Counted from the stretch's first letter, positions 6,329 through 14,205 are shown. The stretch: 64,000 nucleotides of DNA from Rodentibacter caecimuris (GCF_001019715.1 NZ_BBXJ01000001.1:1984001-2048000); one strand, 5' to 3'. Notes: generated from the sequence alone by a model not told the origin. Numbers and translations are program-made.

Positions 6329-6736
6329 ATGAACAAACGACAAAAACGAACCGGAAAAAAGAAACCGGAACAACCTGCTATGCGTTCCCGCACCATATTT
6401 CTCAACGAACCACCAAAAAAGGACACCACTATGCACAAATCCATTCTTGAATTTCTCGCCTTTCTTGGCAAATGTCTCCTTATTCTACTCACTACCGCAG
6501 CCGTATTGATTGTCGTTTTTAGTGTCTCACAAGCGTGGGGCAACCCAACCGACTGGCACAATAACGAAGTCAGCGAACAAATCAGCCTTGAAACCCGTTG
6601 CGAACTGAAAGGCGGTGTGTATGAAAACGGGCTTTGCTTACCGCCTAATTTAACCCCACAAGCAGAACAAGAACTGCGAATTTATACCGCTCAAAAACAA
6701 GCGGAAATTGACCGCACTTTGAGGGCTAAAAAATGA
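6329..6736 (+). CDS. Phage membrane protein, single spanning segment
   Basis: A 135-residue protein with a basic N-terminus (MNKRQKRTGKKKPEQ) and one clear membrane segment around residues 45-66 (FLGKCLLILLTTAAVLIVVF). A C-terminal part with two cysteines (CELKGGVYENGLC) would lie in the periplasm. A second ATG at 6431 with AAAGGAC upstream would give a 101-residue form without the basic tail, so two products are possible. It overlaps the next gene by 4 bases (ATGA). Function unknown; an uptake signal lies at 6711-6719. Confidence 0.6.
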   Translation: MNKRQKRTGKKKPEQPAMRSRTIFLNEPPKKDTTMHKSILEFLAFLGKCLLILLTTAAVLIVVFSVSQAWGNPTDWHNNEVSEQISLETRCELKGGVYENGLCLPPNLTPQAEQELRIYTAQKQAEIDRTLRAKK

Positions 6737-7218
6737 AAGTTGAAAGTTACAAAATGCACGTTCTTTTTAATGCTGATTCGAAAAAATATCACGGTGAACT
6801 CTGGGTAAATAATAAACGGGAAATTCGCACTTATCCTCTTATGAACGAAATGGTTGCGATTAACGCCTTAAACAAACGAATTGATTCATTCAATTTATTA
6901 AATAGTACAAAAATTCCGCATTATGAAAAAGGAAAGACGAATATGAAAAAAATTGAACCAAAACCTGTTAAACCCGAATCACCCAAAATTGAATTAACAG
7001 GAACAACACCGAAGCCAGCCACGCTGCAAAAACCGGCACGAAAACCACATCGCAAGCCTTTCACGCCTTATGGATTAACCGGTTATTTAGTGGATAAACA
7101 CGGCAACATCCGCCTACATTTAGACCGCCGTGCAAGCGCACGCACCATTGTACTTGAACCGGCAATGTTCGCAATGTTGGCAGAAATGGTAAAAGCCACA
7201 CAGGAGCAAGCAAAATGA
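6733..7218 (+). CDS. Phage hypothetical protein with proline-rich linker
   Basis: A 161-residue protein overlapping its neighbours by 4 bases on both sides. The N-terminal ~60 residues are strand-like. Residues about 73-105 form a Lys/Pro-rich linker (EPKPVKPESPK), and a basic C-terminal part (KPFTPYGLTGYLVDKHGNIRLHLDRRASARTIVL) follows. An internal ATG at 6943 with GGAAAGACG upstream could start a shorter C-terminal product. No function recognised. Confidence 0.55.
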   Translation: MKVESYKMHVLFNADSKKYHGELWVNNKREIRTYPLMNEMVAINALNKRIDSFNLLNSTKIPHYEKGKTNMKKIEPKPVKPESPKIELTGTTPKPATLQKPARKPHRKPFTPYGLTGYLVDKHGNIRLHLDRRASARTIVLEPAMFAMLAEMVKATQEQAK

Positions 7219-7508
7219 AACCTTTTCTCGCCACAGCCCATCAAGAACACCTAGACAACCTCGCCGGCTATGAAATTGCCCTCGAACAAGAAATAGAAGC
7301 CATCAAAGCCGATGCTGAAAATGAAGATGAAAACGTTATTTATGCGATTAATGAATACATTGCCTACAACGATGAAGAGTTAGCATTGCACGATTTAGCT
7401 ATCGGTTCCGGTGCTTTTTATAAGCTCACCGAAGTGCGAGAGCGAGCTATTGCTTATGTAGCAAAGCAACGTCTAGATAAACGAATGAATGAGTATGCCC
7501 CTGATTAA
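7215..7508 (+). CDS. Small acidic phage protein
   Basis: A 97-residue helical and strongly acidic protein (EIALEQEIEAIKADAENEDENVIYAINEYIAYNDEE). It is translationally coupled to the gene before (ATGA) and lies 12 bases before recT. Small acidic proteins beside recombinases can be DNA mimics such as Gam-like inhibitors, but nothing in the sequence proves this. Confidence 0.55.
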   Translation: MKPFLATAHQEHLDNLAGYEIALEQEIEAIKADAENEDENVIYAINEYIAYNDEELALHDLAIGSGAFYKLTEVRERAIAYVAKQRLDKRMNEYAPD

Positions 7509-7520
7509 GTGAGGTGAAAA

Positions 7521-8459
7521 ATGACAGATAACAAAACAGAAAGCAAAGAAAAAAAACTAACGCCGATAGAACAACGAAAAGTCGATATCAAACATTATAT
7601 TGGTAGTGCAGGTATCCAAAGCCGAATTAAAAGTTTGCTCTCAGATCCAAACAAGAAAGAGAAATTTGCAGCCACATTACTCAATGTGGCGCTTGATGAT
7701 TCGCTTGTCTATTGTACCCCTGAAAGCATTGTGAAGTCCGGTTTACAAGCGGCAGAATTAGACTTGCCACTCAATAAAAATATGGGGCTTGCTTATATCG
7801 TTAAGTACAAAAAAGATGCCGAATTTCAGATTGGCTACAAAGGATGGCAATTATTAGCCAAACGTGCCGGCATTAATTTACGTGCGACACCTATTTTTGA
7901 CTGCGATCAATTTGAAATGGTAAGCGATGGATTTGACACTGTCGTCAAACATATCCCTGATGTTGATAACCAAAAAGATTATGAACCGGCTTGGGTTGAA
8001 GGTCATCTCCGTGGCGTTTTGGTTTCCACAAAAGAAAACAATGAAATTTCTCACCGCTTTGTGAGTTTTGGCAAAATCCTACAAATTGCCGGAGTCAGCC
8101 CAAGCAAGAAAAATGGCAGCTATTCGCCTTACACCTTGTGGAATTTGGAAATGTACATTGGGAAAGCCATTAAATATGTTCTCAGTAAAATGCCAATGGA
8201 AGAACGTCAGGAACAAATCGCAAGAGCGGTTGAAATTGAAAATGGAAACGACAAATACCGCATTGATGAAATGGACAAGCAAGAGGGCGGCAAAAAAGAA
8301 GAGGATAACATCATTACAGTTGTTGATGAGGAAACCTTTGAACAATGCAAACAAAACATCATCAACGGTGAAACCACACTACAAGAATTGTGTGATAGTG
8401 GGATGTATGAGTTCAGCAAAGAACAGTATGACGAATTGGAGAAGTTGGAGAAACTATAA
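7521..8459 (+). CDS. recT: RecT-family single-strand annealing protein
   Basis: A 312-residue protein of the RecT type. It contains the family region ALDDSLVYCTPESIVKSGLQAAELDLPLN, then GLAYIVKYKKDAEFQIGYKGWQLLAKRAG, and HRFVSFGKI further on. RecT anneals complementary single strands produced by a partner 5'-3' exonuclease; the partner here is the YqaJ-type nuclease at 11554. The C-terminal ~60 residues are acidic and probably mediate partner or SSB contacts. GAGGTGAAAA precedes the ATG. The two recombination genes are separated by more than 3 kb, including a toxin-antitoxin pair and a KilA-N unit. Confidence 0.9.
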   Translation: MTDNKTESKEKKLTPIEQRKVDIKHYIGSAGIQSRIKSLLSDPNKKEKFAATLLNVALDDSLVYCTPESIVKSGLQAAELDLPLNKNMGLAYIVKYKKDAEFQIGYKGWQLLAKRAGINLRATPIFDCDQFEMVSDGFDTVVKHIPDVDNQKDYEPAWVEGHLRGVLVSTKENNEISHRFVSFGKILQIAGVSPSKKNGSYSPYTLWNLEMYIGKAIKYVLSKMPMEERQEQIARAVEIENGNDKYRIDEMDKQEGGKKEEDNIITVVDEETFEQCKQNIINGETTLQELCDSGMYEFSKEQYDELEKLEKL

Positions 8460-8534
8460 CGTCAGAAATTCTTATTCTTTATTTAAAATTAAAAATTAAG
8501 TACTATAACCACACTAGTCAAAAGAGGAAAATCA

Positions 8535-9092
8535 ATGCTCATCACTCACAATAGAGAAAAATTGTTACAAGTAATTACTTTTTTTTCTCAAAATGTTGAA
8601 AAGTTAGGGAAAATAAAGCTCTTTAAGTTGCTTTATTTCCTTGATTTTGAGCATTACAAACAAGTAGGGCGTTCCGTAACAGGGCTTGATTATTCTGCTT
8701 GGAAAATGGGACCTGTACCTGTCGATTTACATGAAGAAATTAAACAGCCAGAAGCCGATTTTCTAGCTAAAATCAAAATTGAACAAATTCCCATCCGTAA
8801 AGGAAGACAAGAAATGCTGAAATTTAATGCCTTGTCTGAATTTGATCAAACCCATTTTTCTAAACGAGAATTAAAAATACTTAATACATTAGCACAGCAA
8901 TATAAAAATGCATTTGCTGATGATATGATCGAAGCAACCCACCTTGAACGTTTACCGTGGCATCAAATCTATGAAGTTGAAGGCAAAAAGAAAGAAATAA
9001 TTCCTTATGAGTTAGCATTACCAAGCCAAAATAGGGAGTCAATGCACAAGGACAGTATTGAACGTCTAGCACTGCTTGAGGTGTTAAAGTAA
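8535..9092 (+). CDS. Panacea (DUF4065/SocA-like) antitoxin
   Basis: A 185-residue protein with the Panacea signature KLLYFLDFEHYKQVGRSVTGLDYSAWKMGPVP (residues about 30-61). Panacea domains neutralise diverse toxins in PanAT systems, and related SocA acts as a proteolytic adaptor. The stop overlaps the start of the next gene (TAATG at 9090-9094), the usual tight coupling of a toxin-antitoxin pair. The 75 bases upstream, unlike most gaps here, contain an A+T-rich stretch with a possible -10 (TATAAC), so the pair may have its own promoter. Confidence 0.8.
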   Translation: MLITHNREKLLQVITFFSQNVEKLGKIKLFKLLYFLDFEHYKQVGRSVTGLDYSAWKMGPVPVDLHEEIKQPEADFLAKIKIEQIPIRKGRQEMLKFNALSEFDQTHFSKRELKILNTLAQQYKNAFADDMIEATHLERLPWHQIYEVEGKKKEIIPYELALPSQNRESMHKDSIERLALLEVLK

Positions 9093-9502
9093 TGCTTCAG
9101 TTGGGTTCAATCTTATTTCATCCTAAATTCAAGTTTAATGATGGCGGAGAGCGTGATAAATACCTAATTATTTTGGGTATGACATCACAAAAATTGATTG
9201 TAGCTAAAACCACTTCAAAGGGGTGGAGATATACCCTTGAATATGGTTGTCAGTTAAATACGCATCAAGCATTCTTTTTGCCACAAAATAGTAACCCTAT
9301 ACTGAGTAAAAATACTTGGATTTGTTTTGATGAATTTTATGAACTTGATAAAAATGAATTGGGCAATCGAATAGGTAATTCTGAATTATTTCATTGTGGA
9401 ATATTAGTTAATGAACATCTAAAATATATTCAACAATGTGCATTGCAATCAGACGATATTTCAGCACACCAAGAGCTAATTATTCGACAATCACTAATCT
9501 AA
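9092..9502 (+). CDS. Putative toxin partner of the Panacea antitoxin
   Basis: A 136-residue protein fused at the start to the Panacea stop (TAATG). The N-terminal pattern LGSILFHPKFKFNDGGERDKYLIILG recalls the first strands of PemK/MazF-like toxins (GDIxxVxF...KxRPxxIL), but the rest diverges. I consider it a distant PemK-like or unrelated toxin. Its role is inferred from the coupling and order of PanAT loci. No signal peptide or membrane segment is present. Confidence 0.6.
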   Translation: MLQLGSILFHPKFKFNDGGERDKYLIILGMTSQKLIVAKTTSKGWRYTLEYGCQLNTHQAFFLPQNSNPILSKNTWICFDEFYELDKNELGNRIGNSELFHCGILVNEHLKYIQQCALQSDDISAHQELIIRQSLI

Positions 9503-9506
9503 ACAT

Positions 9507-9587
9507 TTGACACCCACCGCCCTTTATTCTAGACTATGCCTACTTTCAACAGAAAGTCGGCAAGCCACAATTAAGTGGCTTTTTTTG
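9507..9587 (+). ncRNA. Promoter plus two-hairpin short transcription unit (candidate small RNA)
   Basis: TTGACA (9507-9512) and TAGACT (9530-9535) are separated by 17 bases, a near-consensus promoter. Only about 50 bases later AGCCAC/GTGGCT followed by seven T forms an intrinsic terminator (9562-9587). A first stem ACTTTC/GAAAGT lies between. The unit would make a short RNA, or a leader for the gene at 9610 if read through. Confidence 0.5.
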
Positions 9588-9609
9588 TATCTGAATTTTG
9601 AGGCGTGTT

Positions 9610-10407
9610 ATGACAGAACCATTTACAGTAATCGATGAGAATATGAAATTACAAATTTACTTACATAATGATAAACCAGTGGAGTTATCCACCTTATGTC
9701 AAAGTTTAGATGGCATTTCAAAAGAATATTCACGCTTTATTCAAAACTCTACACCAGAACAAAATTTACAACCTTGTGATAGTAACATCTACGTTACACA
9801 AATTACCAAAGGTAGCATTATTGTCGAGTTAGGAACTTATGTTGCCGCAACTTACACACTTATTGAACATAGCAATGCTATTTTTGAGTTTGGAGAACGT
9901 CTTGCTCAAACATACGGCTGGCTACAAGGAAAGCGACCACAGCCCGACAATATAAATGTAAGCGAATTGCGCCATCTAAGCCACGCCTTAGAACCTGTTG
10001 CAAATGACCCAAAAGCAAGCATTTCTATCGGCTCAATCAAAGTTGATGGTGGTATTCATATTCACTTTGAAGCCGACAATATGAAAGCGAATGCATTACA
10101 GCATCTAATCGGCAAGAAAATGGATGAAATGAAAGAACCGATTGTCGGATTGCAAAAAGGTTGTGTAATGCAATTAGCCGTTACAGCTGCAGATAAACAG
10201 ATCGACAAAGCTATTATCGAAGCCTTTACTAAAAAAGCGATTAAAGTGAGTTTTGAAACAAACGAGCTTAAACAGACGATGGTAATGCGAGAACACCCCT
10301 ACCACAAACTCTTTATTGTTGATGTAATGGTTCACACGGTAGACGACAAAATCGTGCTTTACCACATCAAAAATTTAATTGATATTTTAGATAAAAATGA
10401 AGTCTAA
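9610..10407 (+). CDS. Phage hypothetical protein, 265 residues
   Basis: The ATG at 9610 is preferred (TTGAGGCGTG upstream); a TTG at 9598 extends the frame by four residues. The protein has no signal peptide. The region ITKGSIIVELGTYVAATYTLIEHSNAIFEFGERLAQTYGWLQGK looks like a strand followed by a long amphipathic helix. The C-terminal half has strand-rich, adhesion-free character with a lysine-rich helix. I recognise no family. Its end is about 115 bases upstream of the second C4-like element, so it and the KilA-N gene may form one regulatory cassette. Confidence 0.6.
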   Translation: MTEPFTVIDENMKLQIYLHNDKPVELSTLCQSLDGISKEYSRFIQNSTPEQNLQPCDSNIYVTQITKGSIIVELGTYVAATYTLIEHSNAIFEFGERLAQTYGWLQGKRPQPDNINVSELRHLSHALEPVANDPKASISIGSIKVDGGIHIHFEADNMKANALQHLIGKKMDEMKEPIVGLQKGCVMQLAVTAADKQIDKAIIEAFTKKAIKVSFETNELKQTMVMREHPYHKLFIVDVMVHTVDDKIVLYHIKNLIDILDKNEV

Positions 10408-10524
10408 TTTGACAACCCCAACACTTTATACTACTATCCGCCCCAAGGTGTCGAAACCTTTTTCAAGTGGCGGTAGTAAACGGATCGCCAAAGTGCGGTC
10501 TTTTTTATGCCGAAATCTCGTTAA

Positions 10525-10624
10525 GTCGAGAGGGCGACTAATACAATACCCGCAAGGGAAATACGTCCAGCCTAACCACTTGAAGGCTTTCGAACCTCTC
10601 GGCACCATTTGTCGAAAAATGGTG
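10525..10624 (+). ncRNA. C4-like antisense RNA element 2 (upstream of KilA-N gene 10656)
   Basis: The layout is the same as element 1: a 9-bp closing stem (10525-10533 with 10595-10603, one G-U pair), AATACAATACCCG, and a CCC-GCAA-GGG hairpin. The antisense blocks differ but stay matched to their own target. CCACTTGA (10576-10583) is complementary to TCAAGTGG (10639-10646) at the ribosome-binding site of the 10656 gene. TTTCGA (10588-10593) is complementary to TCGAAA (10630-10635). The 3' hairpin (CACCATTT/AAATGGTG) again carries the second-block target TCGAAA, at 10612-10617. This co-variation with element 1 is the main evidence for function. Confidence 0.75.
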
Positions 10625-10655
10625 AATTATCGAAAATATCAAGTGGAGAGTCAAA

Positions 10656-11348
10656 ATGACAAATATCATCACCGCCGATTACAACGGCACTCAAGTTTTC
10701 TTCCAAGATGACGCATATCTTAATGCAACGGCTATTGCAAAACATTTTAATAAACGTCCTAATGACTGGCTAACGTTACCGACAACTCAAGAATATATTG
10801 AAACCCTTTGCAAAAAGACCGAAACCAGAAAATCTGGTAACGCTGCCAAAGTAGGGAAATCCCACTTCGTAAAAACAATCAAAGGTGGTAAAGATTTATC
10901 TCAACAAGGCACTTGGCTACACCGTCGTCTTGCTGTTCCATTTGCTCGTTGGTTAAATGTTGAATTTGCTATTTGGTGTGATGAACAAATTGAAAAAATT
11001 CTAATTGAGAAAAATCAGCCAAAACAACTCGCCTTGCCCGAGCCGGAAAAGAAATTCAAGTTTGAATTTACCGAGTACGAACTTCAACTACTGCCGTGGA
11101 TATGGTTTATCGCCTTACGAGGCACAGAAACTTGCCGAATGATTTATCCGGCAATGGAAACTATCGGTTCAAAATATTCCGGTGCAATCTACGGACAAGC
11201 CTACGAATATAAGCACACTATTCGGGAAGTTCATAAGCTACTGAAACGCCTTACAGCCGATTTCAAATACGACTATGAGAGTAACTGGCGAGTGCTAAAA
11301 CACCTCGAGAATTACAACCCGAAATCTAATAACTACCAAGTAATCTAA
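10656..11348 (+). CDS. KilA-N domain protein, putative antirepressor 2
   Basis: A 230-residue protein. Residues about 1-120 are KilA-N (DDAYLNATAIAKHFNKRPNDWL, then GTWLHRRLAVPFARWLNVEFAIWCDEQIEKIL). The C-terminal ~90 residues are a separate domain (YELQLLPWIWFIALRGTETCRMIYPAMETIGSKYSGA...) unlike that of the first KilA-N protein. GGAG at 10645-10648 is the ribosome-binding site and sits in the antisense target. The two KilA-N proteins are only distantly alike, so they are probably separate switches, not recent duplicates. Confidence 0.8.
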   Translation: MTNIITADYNGTQVFFQDDAYLNATAIAKHFNKRPNDWLTLPTTQEYIETLCKKTETRKSGNAAKVGKSHFVKTIKGGKDLSQQGTWLHRRLAVPFARWLNVEFAIWCDEQIEKILIEKNQPKQLALPEPEKKFKFEFTEYELQLLPWIWFIALRGTETCRMIYPAMETIGSKYSGAIYGQAYEYKHTIREVHKLLKRLTADFKYDYESNWRVLKHLENYNPKSNNYQVI

Positions 11349-11364
11349 AACTTAATCAAAACCG

Positions 11365-11404
11365 ACCGCACTTTTCCCCGTGAAAATCGTGTGGCGGTTT
11401 CTTG
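11365..11404 (+). terminator. Terminator-like hairpin before the small ORF at 11434
   Basis: ACCGC ... GCGGT pairing followed by TTCTTG; the 5' arm contains an uptake signal (11365-11373). The T tract is imperfect, so the strength is unclear. Confidence 0.4.
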
Positions 11405-11433
11405 CACCCAAATTTCAGCAAAAGGAAGAAAAA

Positions 11434-11544
11434 ATGTTCAAGAAAGGTTTAAAAATTGTGCTTGCCGTGTTTGTGATTATCAGCGCATATCAACTGGATC
11501 TCACCCACGACTACGATGGGAAAATTTCTCACATTCAACAATAA
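11434..11544 (+). CDS. Very small phage membrane peptide
   Basis: A 36-residue ORF, MFKKGLKIVLAVFVIISAYQ followed by a polar tail LDLTHDYDGKISHIQQ. One hydrophobic segment is flanked by N-terminal lysines, so it should sit in the inner membrane with the tail outside. AAGGAAGAAAAA precedes the ATG, and it ends 10 bases before the exonuclease gene, making co-translation likely. The function is unknown. It is short but has a sound start signal. Confidence 0.55.
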   Translation: MFKKGLKIVLAVFVIISAYQLDLTHDYDGKISHIQQ

Positions 11545-11553
11545 GGAATAACG

Positions 11554-12198
11554 ATGTACCAATTCAAAGCCAGATGTTCAGGTCTTGCTGACTTAATGCC
11601 ACAGAAGAGAGGCGGAGAAGGACTTTCCGACACCGCCAAAAGTGCGGTCAGAAAGATCGCTAAATTCGATCTGTTCGGTTATCAAGATTTTGAAGGCAAC
11701 AAATACACCGAAAAAGGGAATCTTCTGGAAGAACAAGCCATTAAATTAAGTGGCAGAAAACGAGGCTTGCCCCTCAAGAAAAACACTGAACGCCGAGAGA
11801 ATGAATGGATCACGGGAGAGTGTGATATTTACGTTCCCTCTCGCAAGCTCATTATTGATACAAAATGCTCGTGGGATATTGGCACTCACCCGTTCTTTAC
11901 AGACGAAGCCGAAGATAAAGCGAAAAAAGCCGGTTATGACATTCAAATGCAAGGCTATATGTGGCTATGGGATTGTGAAGAAGCACAAATTGATTTTGTC
12001 CTCTTCCCTACTCCTTACGAAATGCTCAGTAGTTATGATAGCCCCGAACGCTACATTGATTTAGTCGAACAAATTCCGCAAGACAAACGGATCACTACCG
12101 TGACCGTCAAACGTGATAACGCCATCATCGACAAAATCAAAGAACGTGTTAGTGCTGCCCAAGAATATTATCAACAGCTCATTCAGGAAATGAGCTAA
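11554..12198 (+). CDS. YqaJ/lambda-Exo-type recombinase nuclease
   Basis: A 214-residue protein with the PD-(D/E)XK layout of YqaJ nucleases: GNLLEEQAI near residue 55, ITGECDIY near 91, and IIDTKCS near 106 (the D-x-K element). These enzymes resect double-stranded ends 5'-3' to give single strands for a RecT partner, here the gene at 7521. An uptake signal lies at 11640-11648. The start has AAGGAATAACG upstream. Length agrees with the family. Confidence 0.88.
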   Translation: MYQFKARCSGLADLMPQKRGGEGLSDTAKSAVRKIAKFDLFGYQDFEGNKYTEKGNLLEEQAIKLSGRKRGLPLKKNTERRENEWITGECDIYVPSRKLIIDTKCSWDIGTHPFFTDEAEDKAKKAGYDIQMQGYMWLWDCEEAQIDFVLFPTPYEMLSSYDSPERYIDLVEQIPQDKRITTVTVKRDNAIIDKIKERVSAAQEYYQQLIQEMS

Positions 12199-12217
12199 TC
12201 CCATTCTGAACCACACC

Positions 12218-12241
12218 GCCCACTTAACCGTGGGCTTTTTT
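12218..12241 (+). terminator. Intrinsic terminator after the exonuclease gene
   Basis: GCCCAC / GTGGGC with TTAACC loop and six T, ending about 15 bases before the next ATG. Confidence 0.8.
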
Positions 12242-12255
12242 ATAGGACAAACAAA

Positions 12256-12912
12256 ATGCAAAAGAAATACGAACTGTTGAAAGATGACACCAAAGAATAT
12301 TTGGGCAGAACGCTATATCGCATTAAAGCCCTAATCTCTTTTGGTGCAGTAGTTGCCGGCGAACTTGGCGGCTATATCGAAGCAGAGAAAAATTTAGATC
12401 AATCTGGCAACGCTTGGGTATGTGGCAACGCTCGGGTATTTGGCAACGCTGAGGTATATGGCAACGCTCGGGTATATGGCAACGCTCGGGTATTTGGCAA
12501 CGCTGAGGTATATGGCAACGCTGAGGTATATGGCAACGCTGAGGTATATGGCAACGCTTGGGTATATGGCAACGCTTGGGTATGTGGCAACGCTCGGGTA
12601 TTTGGCAACGCTCGGGTATATGGCAACGCTCGGGTATATGGCAACGCTCGGGTATATGGCAACGCTCGGGTTAGTTCTTGCGCCATTGTTTCCGAGCGAA
12701 AAATGATTTTCTGGGCGAGTAATGTCGGTACCGAGAACGGTACACTCACAGTGTTTAATGGCAAGGATGACTTAATCGTTACAAGAGGTTGTTTTACCGG
12801 CACAGTCGATGAGTTTTTAGCAAAATCGGCGAAAGTACATGACGAGAAAACCAAACGCGAGTATCAACTATTGATCGAAGTGGCGAAGAGCAGAATTTTA
12901 GGACAAGGATAA
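12256..12912 (+). CDS. Hexapeptide-repeat (left-handed beta-helix-like) phage protein
   Basis: A 218-residue protein in three parts. The N-terminal ~50 residues (KKYELLKDDTKEYLGRTLYRIKAL...GELGGYIEAEKNLDQS) are followed by fifteen uninterrupted six-residue repeats of the form GNAxVz at residues 51-140. The C-terminal ~75 residues contain FNGKDDLIVTRGCFTGTVDEFLAKSA. Repeats of this period with a small residue and a valine build left-handed parallel beta-helices, as in hexapeptide acyltransferases, but no catalytic His is obvious. The function is unknown; it may be a structural or binding protein. Confidence 0.75.
   Translation: MQKKYELLKDDTKEYLGRTLYRIKALISFGAVVAGELGGYIEAEKNLDQSGNAWVCGNARVFGNAEVYGNARVYGNARVFGNAEVYGNAEVYGNAEVYGNAWVYGNAWVCGNARVFGNARVYGNARVYGNARVYGNARVSSCAIVSERKMIFWASNVGTENGTLTVFNGKDDLIVTRGCFTGTVDEFLAKSAKVHDEKTKREYQLLIEVAKSRILGQG
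12406..12675 (+). repeat. Fifteen tandem 18-bp repeats inside the hexapeptide gene
   Basis: Unit GGCAACGCT-NNN-GTA-TNT repeated 15 times without indels. Variation is confined to codon 4 (CGG, GAG or TGG) and the middle base of codon 6 (TAT, TTT or TGT); the last unit ends GTT AGT. All other positions are identical between copies, so expansion or gene conversion is recent. The 18-bp period keeps the frame when copies are lost or gained. Confidence 0.95.
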
Positions 12913-12923
12913 GGATAAGAAAA

Positions 12924-13241
12924 ATGAACATAAATGAAACGCTACAAGAGCGTGAAGAAACGCACGGGAATTTCCATACCGGTGCACTTATCTTCAGCGA
13001 TATTTTAAAGCATATCGAAAAATCCAAAAATCTTGATAGCACGCACAAATATGCCATCACGATGATTGCGACAAAACTGGCCCGAATATTAAACGGCAAT
13101 CCGCACGAAGTCGATCACTGGCGTGATATTGCAGGTTATGCAACGCTAGGCGGACGATTAGATATACCGGAAGAATCGTTATCACCGCAACCGCTCAATG
13201 CGTTTGTTGAGTTGCCGGTAGTTAGTCAAACTCGCTCTTAA
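12924..13241 (+). CDS. DUF6378-like phage protein
   Basis: A 105-residue protein with the features of the phage family that has TLxERExTHGNF at the start and an EVDHWRDIAGYATLGGRL segment near residue 53. The spacing and the His/Asp residues suggest a compact helical fold related to nucleotide-handling MazG-like proteins, but activity is not established. The stop codon lies inside the palindromic terminator that follows. Confidence 0.65.
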   Translation: MNINETLQEREETHGNFHTGALIFSDILKHIEKSKNLDSTHKYAITMIATKLARILNGNPHEVDHWRDIAGYATLGGRLDIPEESLSPQPLNAFVELPVVSQTRS

Positions 13242-13256
13242 TTAAGAGCATTTTTT
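13234..13256 (+). terminator. Palindromic terminator overlapping the DUF6378 stop
   Basis: GCTCTTAATTAAGAGC is a perfect 16-base palindrome that includes the upstream stop codon, followed by A and six T; the rdgC ribosome-binding site is 5 bases further. Confidence 0.75.
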
Positions 13257-13270
13257 ATGAGGAATAAATT

Positions 13271-14176
13271 ATGTTTTGGTTTAAAAATGCCATTATCTAT
13301 CGCTTAACAAAAGCATTAGATTTTTCAAATCTTGAACACGCATTACAAGAATGTAAATTCGTTGAATGTAGCGCAAATGAGGCGAGTAAATTTGGTTGGA
13401 CAAATCCGCTTGCAACAAGCGAACAGCTGTTTTTTAACGGCAACGGATATATTTTACTTGTTGCTCAAAAAGAAGAGAAAATCTTGCCGACAAGCGTTAT
13501 TCAAAAAGAAACTGATTCTCGCATTTCCGCCTTAGAGGAAAAAGAACAGCGGAAACTCAAGAAAACAGAGAAGCAGATAATCAAAGATGATGTCGTTGCA
13601 ACATTACTTCCCCGTGCATTCAGTAAATATCAGCATATGGCACTTCTAATTGATGTTGCACGTCAACTTATTTATGTTGATACAGCCTCAGCGAAGCGCG
13701 CCGAAGATGTGTTGGCTTTGTTGCGTAAATCTCTCGGTTCATTACCTGCTGTTCCGGTTAGCTTTGTGTGTAACCCGGCAGAAACAATGACAAGCTGGAT
13801 CGGTGGTCGAATGCCGGACTGGTTGATGTTGCAGGAAGAATGCAAATTAAGGTCGATCTATGCTGACGGGCAAGTGATATTTAAACATCAGGACTTAGAA
13901 AGCGAAGAGGTTTATGGATTGCTGCGAGCTAAAAATGTTGTCACGAAATTAGCACTAGATTGGGAAGATCACATCAGTTTTGCACTAAGTGAAACCGGCT
14001 CGCTTTCTAAAATTAAGTTCGCTGATGTTATTCGGGAGAAAAATGACGACATTCTCAAAGAAGATGTAGCTCAACGCTTTGACGCGGATTTCTTCTTGAT
14101 GACATCAGAGCTAGGACAGCTTTTCGATAATTTGACGACCGAGTTTTGTGGGCTTAAACAATCAGACGAAGAATAG
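13271..14176 (+). CDS. rdgC: RdgC-like recombination-associated protein
   Basis: A 301-residue protein with the RdgC start MFWFKNAIIYRLT, the KFGWTNPL region near residue 40, and LLPRAFSKYQ near 114. The length equals the bacterial family (about 300). RdgC forms a ring around duplex DNA and limits RecA filament formation and exchange. A phage copy inside a RecT/exonuclease operon may favour the phage's own annealing pathway or modulate RecA-dependent induction. GAGGAATAAATT precedes the ATG. The call is confident; the purpose in the phage is inferred. Confidence 0.9.
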   Translation: MFWFKNAIIYRLTKALDFSNLEHALQECKFVECSANEASKFGWTNPLATSEQLFFNGNGYILLVAQKEEKILPTSVIQKETDSRISALEEKEQRKLKKTEKQIIKDDVVATLLPRAFSKYQHMALLIDVARQLIYVDTASAKRAEDVLALLRKSLGSLPAVPVSFVCNPAETMTSWIGGRMPDWLMLQEECKLRSIYADGQVIFKHQDLESEEVYGLLRAKNVVTKLALDWEDHISFALSETGSLSKIKFADVIREKNDDILKEDVAQRFDADFFLMTSELGQLFDNLTTEFCGLKQSDEE

Positions 14177-14205
14177 CAACTTGCTAAAATATTTTGAGTT
14201 TAACT

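Noticed and set aside
6098-6561. Two overlapping reverse ORFs (112 and 91 residues)
   Set aside because: They lie antisense to two forward phage genes with good start signals and show no family pattern.
12406-12675. CRISPR-like array
   Set aside because: The repeats are contiguous 18-mers in frame without spacers; it is a coding minisatellite.
12399-12854. Long reverse ORF of ALPYTR-type repeats
   Set aside because: It is the antisense reading of the 18-bp tandem repeat; it has no ribosome-binding site and no protein-like N-terminus.
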